Position numbers and translations under genes: made by a program
Notes under the pieces: generated by a model
Seen by the model: only the letters and a program-made list of their open reading frames with translations
Told to the model about the DNA's origin: nothing
Databases searched by the model: none
DNA from: Photobacterium alginatilyticum
GTDB taxonomy: Bacteria; Pseudomonadota; Gammaproteobacteria; Enterobacterales; Vibrionaceae
Length of the DNA: 64,000 nucleotides
Reading direction: 5' to 3'
NCBI RefSeq assembly: GCF_009910675.1
Contig: NZ_RSEJ01000031.1
Span: 45,652 to 109,651, forward strand
Shown: positions 37,184-46,380 of the stretch, one piece after another
Layout: each line of letters starts with the position of its first letter
Numbering within the stretch: position 1 is the first letter of the stretch

Positions 37184-39184
37184 TTAGCTAGAGACTCTTA
37201 CCAAGTCAGCCGTGATTGCAACGGCTTCATCCAGGTAGGCATCAGGCGCTTCATAGTCCTTTGGAATGTCATCCAAAGAAGCAAATGTTTTCTTGCCTAA
37301 CGCTTTTTGACGCTTATTAAGGCGTGCCAAACGTTCTGCCTCATCTCTCTCTTGCTCGGCTATACGTTTTTTCTCATTCAGCGAGATAGTATTAATATCT
37401 TTATCTTTTTTATACTGGTTGATGTCTTCCTGTATAAAACCGAATTCCATATCTTTACTGATTCGCGCTTCATGCTTCGATTTCAGTGACGGTAGCATAG
37501 CAGAGAAGTTATAGATCTTCTGATAGCTTGCTGGCTTGATGCTATCCCACGGTAACGCGTTATCCTCGACACTCTCACCGGTTTCAGCCGGATCAATCGC
37601 AGTCGGGAACGGCACATCAGGAACAACACCTAAGTTTTGCGTGCTTCCGCCATTGATACGATAGAATTTCTGAATCGTATATTGCACATGGCCAAGAGGC
37701 TTATCAAACAAATCGTAGATATGATTCAACGAACGATGCTGTTGAACCGTACCTTTACCGAATGATTGCTCACCAAGTACGACTGCACGACCGTAATCTT
37801 GCATAGCAGCTGCAAAAATCTCGGAAGCAGATGCACTGTAGCGGTTAACCAGTACCGTCAACGGGCTGTCAAAGTAAACACGATCATCCGAATCACCGTT
37901 AACTTTTACCCGACCGTAACTATCACGCACCTGCACTACAGGGCCACTGTTAATGAACAGCCCGGTTAATGCAGTCGCCTCAGTCAGTGCACCACCACCG
38001 TTGTTGCGCAAGTCAATAACAATGCCGTCAACCTGCTGGTCATTCAGCTTACCGATCTCTTTTTTGGTATCTTCAGACAAGCCGACATAGAAGCTAGGGA
38101 TCTCAATCACACCAACTTTTCTGCCCTGCGAGAATTTAACCGAAGACTTCACGGCACGGTCTTCAAGACGGATCTTGTCGCGCACAATAGTGACATCGTA
38201 ACTTTTTGAATTCTTACCCTCAGGCAAGATTTCCAGCTTAACCTTACTCCCCTTAGGGCCTTTAATGAGCTGAACAACATCGTCCAAACGCCAGCCGATC
38301 ACATCAACCATCTCTTTGCCGTCTTGGGCAACACCAATGATTCGATCACCAGCCGCCAGCTTCTTGGAAGCCGAGGCCGGGCCACCAGCTACCAGCGAGC
38401 GGATAACGGTATAATCGTCAACCACCTGCAACACTGCCCCAATCCCTTCAAGAGACAAGTTCATCTCTGCCTGGAACTGTTCGGCGTTACGCGGTGACAA
38501 ATAGCTGGTATGTGGATCAACCTCACGAGCAAATGCATTCATATAGATCTGGAATACATCCTCGTTGTGAGTCTGGGTCAGGCGCTTCAACGCATTATTG
38601 TAACGCTTATCCAGTGTTTCTTTGATTTCCTTCCACTCTTTACCCGCAAGCTTCAGGTTAAGCGCATCGTATTTAACTCGCTTACGCCACAACTCGTTCA
38701 ATTCATTACGATCTTTTGCCCATTCAAGCTCAGAACGATCCAGAACAAAGTCTTCATCGATATCGAAAGTCATTTCTCTATCCAGTAGCATCAATGCATA
38801 CTGGTAGCGATCATAACGACGCTCTAACAACTTGTTAAACATGTCATACGCAGCCGTAGACTCACCTCGTTTGAGCTGATCATCTAACTGGTATTCCCAT
38901 TTTTTAAATTGCCTGATATCGGAAGCTGTAAGGAAGCTTTTGTTGAAGTCCAGCATTTCGATATAGCGATCGAACACACTGGCAGAGAATTGGTCATCAA
39001 GAGTGAATTGCTTGTAGTGCGATCGGGTAAACCGCGAAGCTATCCTTTTACTTGCTGTAGCGTGCTGCTTTTCAGGAGCAAGCTGCGGCAAATCACTTAA
39101 CGAATACTTGGCCTCTAGGGCCTGAGCTGAAGCTGCTAGCATCATGCCAGCAGCGATCAGTGAGAAACGGAATCGACATTTCAT
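37184..39184 (-). CDS. prc: Tail-specific periplasmic protease Prc
   Basis: The 666-residue protein has a signal peptide (AASAQALA-type site near 22), a helical N-terminal domain, a PDZ domain (about 240-330) and the S41 protease domain. The catalytic residues by E. coli numbering are all present: Ser452 in NRYSASASEIF, Asp463 in AAMQDYG and Lys477 in GEQSFGKGTV. Prc trims PBP3 and degrades tagged or misfolded periplasmic proteins. It follows proQ by 17 bases and is cotranscribed with it, as in E. coli. Confidence 0.97.
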   Translation of the reverse strand: MKCRFRFSLIAAGMMLAASAQALEAKYSLSDLPQLAPEKQHATASKRIASRFTRSHYKQFTLDDQFSASVFDRYIEMLDFNKSFLTASDIRQFKKWEYQLDDQLKRGESTAAYDMFNKLLERRYDRYQYALMLLDREMTFDIDEDFVLDRSELEWAKDRNELNELWRKRVKYDALNLKLAGKEWKEIKETLDKRYNNALKRLTQTHNEDVFQIYMNAFAREVDPHTSYLSPRNAEQFQAEMNLSLEGIGAVLQVVDDYTVIRSLVAGGPASASKKLAAGDRIIGVAQDGKEMVDVIGWRLDDVVQLIKGPKGSKVKLEILPEGKNSKSYDVTIVRDKIRLEDRAVKSSVKFSQGRKVGVIEIPSFYVGLSEDTKKEIGKLNDQQVDGIVIDLRNNGGGALTEATALTGLFINSGPVVQVRDSYGRVKVNGDSDDRVYFDSPLTVLVNRYSASASEIFAAAMQDYGRAVVLGEQSFGKGTVQQHRSLNHIYDLFDKPLGHVQYTIQKFYRINGGSTQNLGVVPDVPFPTAIDPAETGESVEDNALPWDSIKPASYQKIYNFSAMLPSLKSKHEARISKDMEFGFIQEDINQYKKDKDINTISLNEKKRIAEQERDEAERLARLNKRQKALGKKTFASLDDIPKDYEAPDAYLDEAVAITADLVRVSS

Positions 39185-39201
39185 ACGTCGAGCATTCTCC
39201 T

Positions 39202-39846
39202 TTACGAACGAAGGTGCTCCGCTTTAACTACCATGGTCAAACCATTGTTTAAACGAACACGCACATCGTCTTTATTGATTTCAACGATAGTCGCCGGCAT
39301 GTTTCCGTTACCCATGTTAACACTAACGTTCTTGCCAACTTTCACTTCATCAGCTGTCAGTGCACGGGTCGTTTCAGCAGGCTTTTTATTTAGCTTAGTC
39401 GTTTTTTGCTTAGTGCTCTTTGGTTTAGATGATTTTGCACGAATTTTTTTCGCTTTCGCTTCACCATCTTTGCTTGCAGCAGCTTTCGCCTCTGCCTGCT
39501 CTTTACGACGAGCTCGTACTTTAGCCTTGCTCTCTTCAAGTGCCTTCTTAGCGTGTTCTACGTGCTCTTCTTCCAACACGCCACACTCGTTACCATCAAG
39601 GTCGACACGACTTGCACCGGCTTTAACACCATGAAGGTAACGCCAGGAAGAAGTATATTGACGCAGAGCTGTACGCAACTGAGTTTTACTTACTTTGGGA
39701 TCTTCATTCAAACGCTCAGCGAGCTCTTGGAAGATACCAATTTTTAGAGGCTTTGCTTCACCTTCAACAGTAAAACATTTAGGGAAACGCTCAGCAATGT
39801 ATGCAATCACTTCTTTACTGTTCGTTAGCTTTTCAGAGTTTTCCAT
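39202..39846 (-). CDS. proQ: RNA chaperone ProQ
   Basis: The start at 39846 (MENSEKLTNSKEVIAYIAER; AGGA before it) matches E. coli ProQ; a longer in-frame start at 39861 is unlikely. Residues 1-120 form the FinO domain (FPKCFTVEGEAKPLKIGIFQ, LRTALRQYTSSWRYLHG), then a Lys/Ala-rich linker (about 120-165) and a Tudor-like C-terminal domain (VKVGKNVSVNMGNGNMPATI). ProQ is a global sRNA/mRNA binder. It is transcribed towards prc. Confidence 0.97.
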   Translation of the reverse strand: MENSEKLTNSKEVIAYIAERFPKCFTVEGEAKPLKIGIFQELAERLNEDPKVSKTQLRTALRQYTSSWRYLHGVKAGASRVDLDGNECGVLEEEHVEHAKKALEESKAKVRARRKEQAEAKAAASKDGEAKAKKIRAKSSKPKSTKQKTTKLNKKPAETTRALTADEVKVGKNVSVNMGNGNMPATIVEINKDDVRVRLNNGLTMVVKAEHLRS

Positions 39847-39955
39847 GGACTTTCCTGACAAATGCGAGTGAAACTCGCCGTTAGTACTTTGATCAAAAAG
39901 AAATAGTCTCGCTATTATAGTTACCTAATGCTGAAAAACCACCGAAAGCATGCAA

Positions 39956-40414
39956 TTAGAGCCTTTTTTGTAGTTCCTCGACCAAACTTACTAGTCCATC
40001 CTCGTCAGATTGGTCAAATCTTGATAAATTTGGGCTATCAATATCCAACACTCCATATAGCTCCCCTTTTACAGTAAACGGGATCACTATCTCAGAATTG
40101 CTCGCAGCATCACAGGCAATATGTCCTTCAAACTGGTGCACATCAGCAATACGCTGAACACGATTTTCTGCAATTGCTGTCCCACATACACCACGGCCAA
40201 CGGGAATACGTACACAAGCCGGATTACCCTGAAATGGTCCAAGTACAAGCTGGTCACCTTTCAGAAAGTAGAAACCAGCCCAGTTAATATCTTCTAACTC
40301 CATATAGAGTAAGGCACTAATATTAGACATATTAGCAATGAGATCTGGCTCGCCTTCGATCAGTGAAACCGCCTGGTTAGTGAGTCGTTTGTAAAATGCT
40401 GATTTATTATCCAT
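39956..40414 (-). CDS. msrC: Free methionine-(R)-sulfoxide reductase (GAF domain)
   Basis: The 152-residue protein is a YebR/fRMsr-type GAF enzyme. The motif GNPACVRIPVGRGVCGTAI contains two of the three catalytic cysteines and CDAASNSEIVIPF the third. It reduces free methionine-R-sulfoxide with thioredoxin. GGAG precedes the ATG. It is divergent from the ABC exporter and, with letA, letB and rsmF, recalls the yebR-yebS-yebT-rsmF block of E. coli. Confidence 0.95.
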   Translation of the reverse strand: MDNKSAFYKRLTNQAVSLIEGEPDLIANMSNISALLYMELEDINWAGFYFLKGDQLVLGPFQGNPACVRIPVGRGVCGTAIAENRVQRIADVHQFEGHIACDAASNSEIVIPFTVKGELYGVLDIDSPNLSRFDQSDEDGLVSLVEELQKRL

Positions 40415-40498
40415 GGCTTACTCCTTTTATAGCCGTTAGAATGGCGATCCTCATTAGTAATAGGAATCATTATCACTGTGAAAGGCAATTCGAATCAA

Positions 40499-42325
40499 AT
40501 GATTAACTGGTCTTGGCTGATAAAGCAAGCAAAACATCACCGCCCCAGACTGGTAGCGGCAAATATCATCGCGCTGGTCGCTACGTTAATCAGTGTCCCT
40601 ATCCCGCTGCTGATGCCCTTGATGGTTGATGAAATTTTGTTGGACAAGCCGGCTGGCGGGATTCAATTTCTCAACGTTTTTCTGCCTGAATCATTGCAGC
40701 AATCAACCGCCTACATCCTCCTTGTTCTTCTCCTTGTTGTTTTAATGCGGGCAGGCAGCCAGGCGTTGAATATTCTCCAAAGTCGCCAGTTCACGCTAGT
40801 TGCCAAAGATATTACCTACAAAATGCGCCAGCATCTCATCGACAAACTTGGTCGGATCAGCATGCGCCAATACGAGGAGAGAGGTAGCGGCGGAATCACT
40901 TCACACCTTATAACCGATGTCGAAACTATCGATAAGTTCGTCGGAGATACCTTAAGCCGTTTCCTCATTGGCTTACTGACCGTCGTAGGTACTGCTGCTA
41001 TTCTGCTATGGCTGAACTGGCAACTCGGCCTGTTCATTTTGTTGGTCAACCCTGTTGTCATCTATGCCTCCAAGATGATGGGGAACAGAGTTAAAACCCT
41101 TAAGAAGAAAGAAAACCAGGCTTTCGAAAAATTCCAGCAACGCCTGGTCGAAACACTTGATGGGATCTATCAGCTTCGGGCCGCCAACCGCGAACGGGAT
41201 TTTCTTACCCAACTAAAGTCGAGCGCCAACGACATTCGACATGATGCCGACAAGTATGCCTGGCAGTCGGAAGCCGCCGGACGGATATCTTTCCTTTTGT
41301 TCCTTATTGGTTTCGAGCTGTTCAGGGCAATGGCGATGCTCATGGTGCTGTTTAGCGACTTAACCATTGGCCAGATGTTTGCTGTCTTTGGCTACCTATG
41401 GTTCATGCTCGGTCCGGTTCAGGAGCTGCTTGGAATTCAGTTTGCCTGGTACAGTGCCTCTGCAGCCATGCAACGCCTAAATGGCCTGATTGCCCTCGAA
41501 GAAGAGGTTCGACCAACCCCGAAAGTCAATCCTTTCAACGAGGGTGAAGCGCTTCAAATCGATGTGCATGATCTGCATTTTGCCTATGATGAAGACAAAG
41601 AAGTCCTTCGGGGCCTTAACCTGACGATTCCTTCCGGCAAACGTGTTGCACTTGTTGGCTCGTCAGGCGGCGGTAAATCAACGCTCATTCAGCTGTTATT
41701 GGGGATTTACCAAAAAGATCATGGGGACATCTTTGTTAATGGCTGCCCCATTGAAGATGTGGGTTACGAGGCGCTGCGTAACAAAATGGCCGTTGTGCTA
41801 CAGCACCCGGTGCTATTCAATGACACCCTGAGACACAACCTAAGCCTGGGAGCGCAATTTAGTGATCAGGAGCTATGGCAGGCACTTGAAATAGCCCAAA
41901 TGGCCGATGTTACCCAACGCCTGACCGACGGCCTGGATACAGAAATCGGCCGTCAGGGCATTCGCCTTTCAGGTGGGCAACGTCAACGGCTGGCTATCGC
42001 CCGGATGATTCTCGCTAACCCTGAGTTTGTTATTTTGGATGAGGCTACATCGGCACTGGATACCGCCACTGAAGCAGCTTTACATACTGCTCTTAATCAG
42101 TTTTTAGCCAACCGGACCACACTGATTGTGGCACACCGTTTATCTGCGGTTAAGGAAGCTGATTTAATCTACGTGCTCGAAGATGGTCAGGTAAGTCAAA
42201 CTGGCACTCATTCTGAGCTAGTGAATGAAGAGGGCCTGTATCAAACATTATATGGCTCGGTACAATCTGCTGATAGTTCAACAGCTAATGAGCAACTACC
42301 TGTAGCCAGATTGAATGTAAAATAA
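40499..42325 (+). CDS. ABC exporter half-transporter (permease-ATPase fusion)
   Basis: The chosen start is ATG 40499 (608 residues); a GTG at 40478 would add seven. Six transmembrane segments in the first 300 residues are followed by a nucleotide-binding domain with Walker A GSSGGGKST, signature LSGGQRQRLAIARM and Walker B FVILDEATSALD. The intact type I exporter would be a homodimer. It is inserted between msrC and letA relative to E. coli, so it may work on lipids, lipopolysaccharide, peptides or drugs; the substrate cannot be told from the sequence. It is followed closely by letA. Confidence 0.92.
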   Translation: MINWSWLIKQAKHHRPRLVAANIIALVATLISVPIPLLMPLMVDEILLDKPAGGIQFLNVFLPESLQQSTAYILLVLLLVVLMRAGSQALNILQSRQFTLVAKDITYKMRQHLIDKLGRISMRQYEERGSGGITSHLITDVETIDKFVGDTLSRFLIGLLTVVGTAAILLWLNWQLGLFILLVNPVVIYASKMMGNRVKTLKKKENQAFEKFQQRLVETLDGIYQLRAANRERDFLTQLKSSANDIRHDADKYAWQSEAAGRISFLLFLIGFELFRAMAMLMVLFSDLTIGQMFAVFGYLWFMLGPVQELLGIQFAWYSASAAMQRLNGLIALEEEVRPTPKVNPFNEGEALQIDVHDLHFAYDEDKEVLRGLNLTIPSGKRVALVGSSGGGKSTLIQLLLGIYQKDHGDIFVNGCPIEDVGYEALRNKMAVVLQHPVLFNDTLRHNLSLGAQFSDQELWQALEIAQMADVTQRLTDGLDTEIGRQGIRLSGGQRQRLAIARMILANPEFVILDEATSALDTATEAALHTALNQFLANRTTLIVAHRLSAVKEADLIYVLEDGQVSQTGTHSELVNEEGLYQTLYGSVQSADSSTANEQLPVARLNVK

Positions 42326-42397
42326 TATAGTGTTCATTTTTTACGACCCCGATTAAAAACTGCTTAGTTTTTGATCTATTTAAAGGATTAAACAACC

Positions 42398-43594
42398 ATG
42401 TCAATGGCAAGACTCTGCCCCGGTTGCGACTTACCTGTTATGCCTCAGGTCGCCCTTCAGGGACAAAGTGCCTATTGCCCGCGCTGCAATACACGCCTCT
42501 ATCGCGGCGGGCATTTTCACTTTACTGGTGAGCTGGCCATTGCCCTGACATGTTTAATCCTTTTTATTCCGGCGCATGTATTCCCGTTAATTACCATTCG
42601 CCTCTTCGGGGTAATGATCCCGGCATCCCTTCCCTCCGGAACGATTACGCTCGCCTCTAACTTTCCGGCTGTTGCCATACTCATCCTGTTCTGCAGTACC
42701 ATAGCACCGCTGCTGGTCTGCTTATCGGTACTTGGCGCGCAAGCCGGATTAAAGTTCAGACGCTTCAAGCTCTTTCGCACCTCGGTGTGGATTATCGAAC
42801 ACCTAAAATACTGGGCGATGTTTGATGTCTTTCTGGTCAGCCTGGCAATATCCTGTTTCAAGGTTCAAGACTATGCAGATATTTACGTCGGCCCTGGGCT
42901 GTACTCACTAATCCTGTTACAGGTCCTGATGTCGCTGCTTATCACCCGCATCAGTGTCAACCGTTACTGGGAAGCCTGGCAGCCAGAGACAGAGCACAAA
43001 CCGAATGAGCTAAAGGCCCATTGCCATACTTGTCACCTTACCCAGGCTCATACCGATACCTGCGTTCGTTGTGCATCGCCACTGTATCTCCGTATGCCTC
43101 ATTCCATTCAAAAAACGTGGGCACTGCTAATTGCCGCGACAGTTTTCATTTTCCCTGCAAACCTTTTTCCGATATCTATTTTTCTGAATAACGGCAAACG
43201 GGTTGAAGACACGATTTTCTCTGGCGTAGCCACCCTGGTAAAAACAGATATGACAGGCATCGCCATTATTATCTTTATTGCCAGTATCGTTGTGCCGGTC
43301 GCCAAGATTCTGGGTTTGGCCTATTTGCTTTTGGCCATCCAATTCAAACGAAAAATTAACCACCTTCACCGTATGAAACTCTATCGAGTCGTACAGTGGA
43401 TCGGAAAATGGTCGATGATGGATCTATTTGTGATATCCCTTATGGTAGCCTTAATCGACCGCGACCAACTTCTTGATTTTACACCCGGTCCGGGAGCAAT
43501 TGCCTTCGGGGTAGTGGTGGTTCTCACTATGCTTGCAGCAGAGAGCTTAGATTCTCGTCTGATATGGGACAACTATGAACAACGGACAAAATAA
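42398..43594 (+). CDS. letA: Lipid transport protein LetA (YebS)
   Basis: The 398-residue inner-membrane protein has two PqiA-like halves. Each begins with a zinc ribbon: CPGCDLPV...CPRC near the N-terminus and CHTCH...CVRC near residue 210. Each half is followed by four membrane helices. LetA works with the MCE protein LetB in moving lipids between the membranes. Its stop overlaps the letB start by 20 bases, so the pair is translationally coupled. Confidence 0.95.
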   Translation: MSMARLCPGCDLPVMPQVALQGQSAYCPRCNTRLYRGGHFHFTGELAIALTCLILFIPAHVFPLITIRLFGVMIPASLPSGTITLASNFPAVAILILFCSTIAPLLVCLSVLGAQAGLKFRRFKLFRTSVWIIEHLKYWAMFDVFLVSLAISCFKVQDYADIYVGPGLYSLILLQVLMSLLITRISVNRYWEAWQPETEHKPNELKAHCHTCHLTQAHTDTCVRCASPLYLRMPHSIQKTWALLIAATVFIFPANLFPISIFLNNGKRVEDTIFSGVATLVKTDMTGIAIIIFIASIVVPVAKILGLAYLLLAIQFKRKINHLHRMKLYRVVQWIGKWSMMDLFVISLMVALIDRDQLLDFTPGPGAIAFGVVVVLTMLAAESLDSRLIWDNYEQRTK

Positions 43595-46202
43595 CCAACA
43601 ACCAGAACCGGTTAATATCAAGCGCGACCGAGGAATATCTCCGTTATGGATCCTCCCGCTACTTGCGCTTGTCCTTGCCGGCTGGCTCGTCTTTAAGGCT
43701 GTCAATGAAGCCGGACAACGAATTAAAATCCACTTCAATGATGCTGCAGGCCTAACTGCGGGACGTACGACTATCCGTTATCAGGGCCTGGAAGTTGGTA
43801 TAGTGCGTGATGTAAGCCTTTCGGACGACCTTCAAAGCATATATGCCGAAGCGGACATCTACCCTGAAGCGGTTCAGGTTCTGAAAGAAGGGACTCGTTT
43901 CTGGCTGGTAAAGCCTAAAGCGTCAATCACCGGTATTTCCGGTCTCGATGCCTTGGTATCGGGCAACTACATTGCCCTGCAGCCCGGAGAAGGTAAAGCA
44001 GCCTATGAATTCTCCGCCCTCGACAACCAACCGTCTGATACCCCTCTCGGACAGGGGCTTAAAATACAGTTACGGGCACCAAACCTTGGCTCCGTCAGTA
44101 TTGGCTCTCAGGTGTTGTATAAAAAGATCCCTGTGGGTGAGGTCTATAACTACACGCTCAGCAATAACAGAAAACGAGTACTGATCGACATTCTGATCAA
44201 GCCTCAGTTTGCCGAGCTGGTCACCAACAAAAGCCGCTTCTGGAATGTGAGTGGTATGAGCGCCAATGTCGGCTTCAACGGCATTGATGTCCAGTTTGAA
44301 AGCCTGTCCGCGATGATTGGTGGTGCGATTGCCTTTGATTCTCCCGATGAGGGCATTGCCATTGAGCCCAACCACCTGTTCCGCCTTTACCCTGATTTGA
44401 ATACTGCAGGCCGAGGCATCGCTATCACCATCGATCTGCCTGACGGTAATGATATCAGCACCACAGGAGCGCCGATCATCTACAGAGGTTTGGAAATTGG
44501 ACAGATCTCTGCGCTACGACTAGACGAGGAAAGACAAAAGATTGTCGCCCATGCAGCAATAGAACCGAGTATGAGCGATTTGCTGACGACGGGGTCTCGG
44601 ATGCTGCTTGAAGAAGCTGAAGTCTCTCTAACCGGTGTGAAAAATATCGGTAACCTGCTCCGTGGCAACTACCTCACCTTGATACCAGGCGAAGGCGAAA
44701 AAGCGCGCCAGTTTAAGGCCATCACTCAAGATGAACTACAGGAACAGCAACCTGGTGTTGCCAACTTCTCTCTGTACGCCGACAGCAGTCATGGAATAGA
44801 GCGCGGCACAAAACTTAAGCACCGCGGTATTGAAGTCGGCCGGATAAAGAAAGTGCAACTTGAAGGCAAGCGTGTTCGCTTCGATGTTATCGTTATGCCT
44901 GAACACACCTCGTTGGTTCGCTCTGCTAGTCGCTTCTACCTTGATGGTGGGATTCAGGCCAGCCTTAGCTCCAAAGGCCTGGATGTAAATGTACCGCCTG
45001 CCGATCAACTGATCAGCCAAAATATCAGCTTTACCAGCGCTGGTAGCACCAAGATCCAAAAAAGCTACCCGCTGTATAAGAATCAGCAACTCGCCAAATT
45101 GGCTGCCGAAAGCCTGCACGGCACCGCGAAACTAACCTTGTTTGCTGATGAGCTTCCACCAGTATCAGAAGGCAGCCCTATCCTTTACCGAAACCTGCAG
45201 GTTGGTGAGGTGAAGAGCTACGCCCTATCGCGTGACGGCGTCACTATTTCTATCGCCATTGACAACAAGTATCGCCATCTGATCAAACCAGATACCGTTT
45301 TCTGGAACCGCTCAGGCGTTGAAGTTGAAGCCGGCCTAGACGGTGTAAATATCAAAGCAGATCCAATCAGCACCTTGATTAAAGGCGGCATTGCCTTCGA
45401 CGAACTTGCAGGTGTATCAAACAAAGCAGGTAAACAATATAAGCTCTACCCTAGCCTCAAAGATGCCAAAGGCTTTGGCCTGCTTATCACGATGACGGCT
45501 GACAATGCCAAAGCCATCTCCGTCAATTCAGATATCCGCTATCAGGGCGTCAATGTCGGCAAGGTTATCGAGACGACCCCCGATTTTACAGCGGGCAATG
45601 TTAAAATTACAGCTCGCTTATTCCCCAAGTATGCGGAGCTGCTGGCCAAGTCCAACAGTTACTTCTGGGTCGTTACGCCAAAAATCAGCCTGACCGGTGC
45701 CAAGAACCTGGATACATTATTGAGCAGCTATATCGCCGTGGCACCTGGCGATGGCCATTACTCGCAAACCTTCGAACTGGGAACCGCTGAAATCGCCAAA
45801 TCAGGCTTAACGGTTATCCTGGAGAGTGAAGAGCGAAGCTCGATTAACGAAGGAACTCCGCTTCTTTATCGCGACATCCAGGTCGGCCAGGTTGTAAAGG
45901 TCTCGTTAGGTGAGCTGGCTGATCGTGTCATTCTGGAAGCTCAGGTTGAAGAAGAGTATAGCCACCTTGTTCGCACCGACACCGTATTCTGGAATGTCTC
46001 CGGTCTTGATGTCACTATCGGGCTAACAGGTGCATCCGTGCAATCCGGTACAGTCGACAGCTTGATACGCGGCGGTATAGCTTTTGCCACCCCAGAAAAA
46101 CAACCGCTGTCTTCAATAGCCAAGCCGGAAACCCACTTCTTGTTGAACAAACAAGCCAAGCCTGAATGGAAAACATGGCGAACCGCAATACCGCGCCATT
46201 AG
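43575..46202 (+). CDS. letB: MCE protein LetB (YebT)
   Basis: The 875-residue protein starts with a short cytoplasmic part and one transmembrane helix (WILPLLALVLAGWLVFKAV, about 26-44). Seven MCE domains of about 110 residues follow; recurring signatures are the Gly-rich Y-R/K-G-hydrophobic motif (RYQGLEVGIV, KHRGIEVGRI, RYQGVNVGKV, YRDIQVGQV) and KxxLTGxxxL/Y-x-PG segments. LetB stacks as rings that form a tunnel between the inner and outer membrane for lipid transport. It overlaps letA by 20 bases and ends before a strong terminator. Confidence 0.95.
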   Translation: MNNGQNNQQPEPVNIKRDRGISPLWILPLLALVLAGWLVFKAVNEAGQRIKIHFNDAAGLTAGRTTIRYQGLEVGIVRDVSLSDDLQSIYAEADIYPEAVQVLKEGTRFWLVKPKASITGISGLDALVSGNYIALQPGEGKAAYEFSALDNQPSDTPLGQGLKIQLRAPNLGSVSIGSQVLYKKIPVGEVYNYTLSNNRKRVLIDILIKPQFAELVTNKSRFWNVSGMSANVGFNGIDVQFESLSAMIGGAIAFDSPDEGIAIEPNHLFRLYPDLNTAGRGIAITIDLPDGNDISTTGAPIIYRGLEIGQISALRLDEERQKIVAHAAIEPSMSDLLTTGSRMLLEEAEVSLTGVKNIGNLLRGNYLTLIPGEGEKARQFKAITQDELQEQQPGVANFSLYADSSHGIERGTKLKHRGIEVGRIKKVQLEGKRVRFDVIVMPEHTSLVRSASRFYLDGGIQASLSSKGLDVNVPPADQLISQNISFTSAGSTKIQKSYPLYKNQQLAKLAAESLHGTAKLTLFADELPPVSEGSPILYRNLQVGEVKSYALSRDGVTISIAIDNKYRHLIKPDTVFWNRSGVEVEAGLDGVNIKADPISTLIKGGIAFDELAGVSNKAGKQYKLYPSLKDAKGFGLLITMTADNAKAISVNSDIRYQGVNVGKVIETTPDFTAGNVKITARLFPKYAELLAKSNSYFWVVTPKISLTGAKNLDTLLSSYIAVAPGDGHYSQTFELGTAEIAKSGLTVILESEERSSINEGTPLLYRDIQVGQVVKVSLGELADRVILEAQVEEEYSHLVRTDTVFWNVSGLDVTIGLTGASVQSGTVDSLIRGGIAFATPEKQPLSSIAKPETHFLLNKQAKPEWKTWRTAIPRH

Positions 46203-46235
46203 CAAGACTGCATTTCGCAAATAAAGCATGTTAGT

Positions 46236-46266
46236 TAAAAAGGAGCGCATTGCGCTCCTTTTTTTG
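46236..46266 (+). terminator. Terminator after letB
   Basis: A palindrome (aaaaaggagcgc/gcgctccttttt, loop att) with flanking A and T runs lies 33 bases after letB. It probably limits read-through into rsmF. Confidence 0.88.
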
Positions 46267-46380
46267 TCGTTAATTGGTGCTTTCACAAAGACTGAGACTA
46301 ACCCACTCGTTGCAATCATCGATTATTTATAGGCTTTGTTATAGAATCTCGGCTCATTGCTAGTTAAACGAGATAGTCCC

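Noticed and set aside
42398..46202. pqiA-pqiB as the name for the membrane and MCE genes
   Set aside because: Seven MCE domains and the position before rsmF fit letA-letB (yebS-yebT) rather than pqiAB, which has fewer MCE domains.
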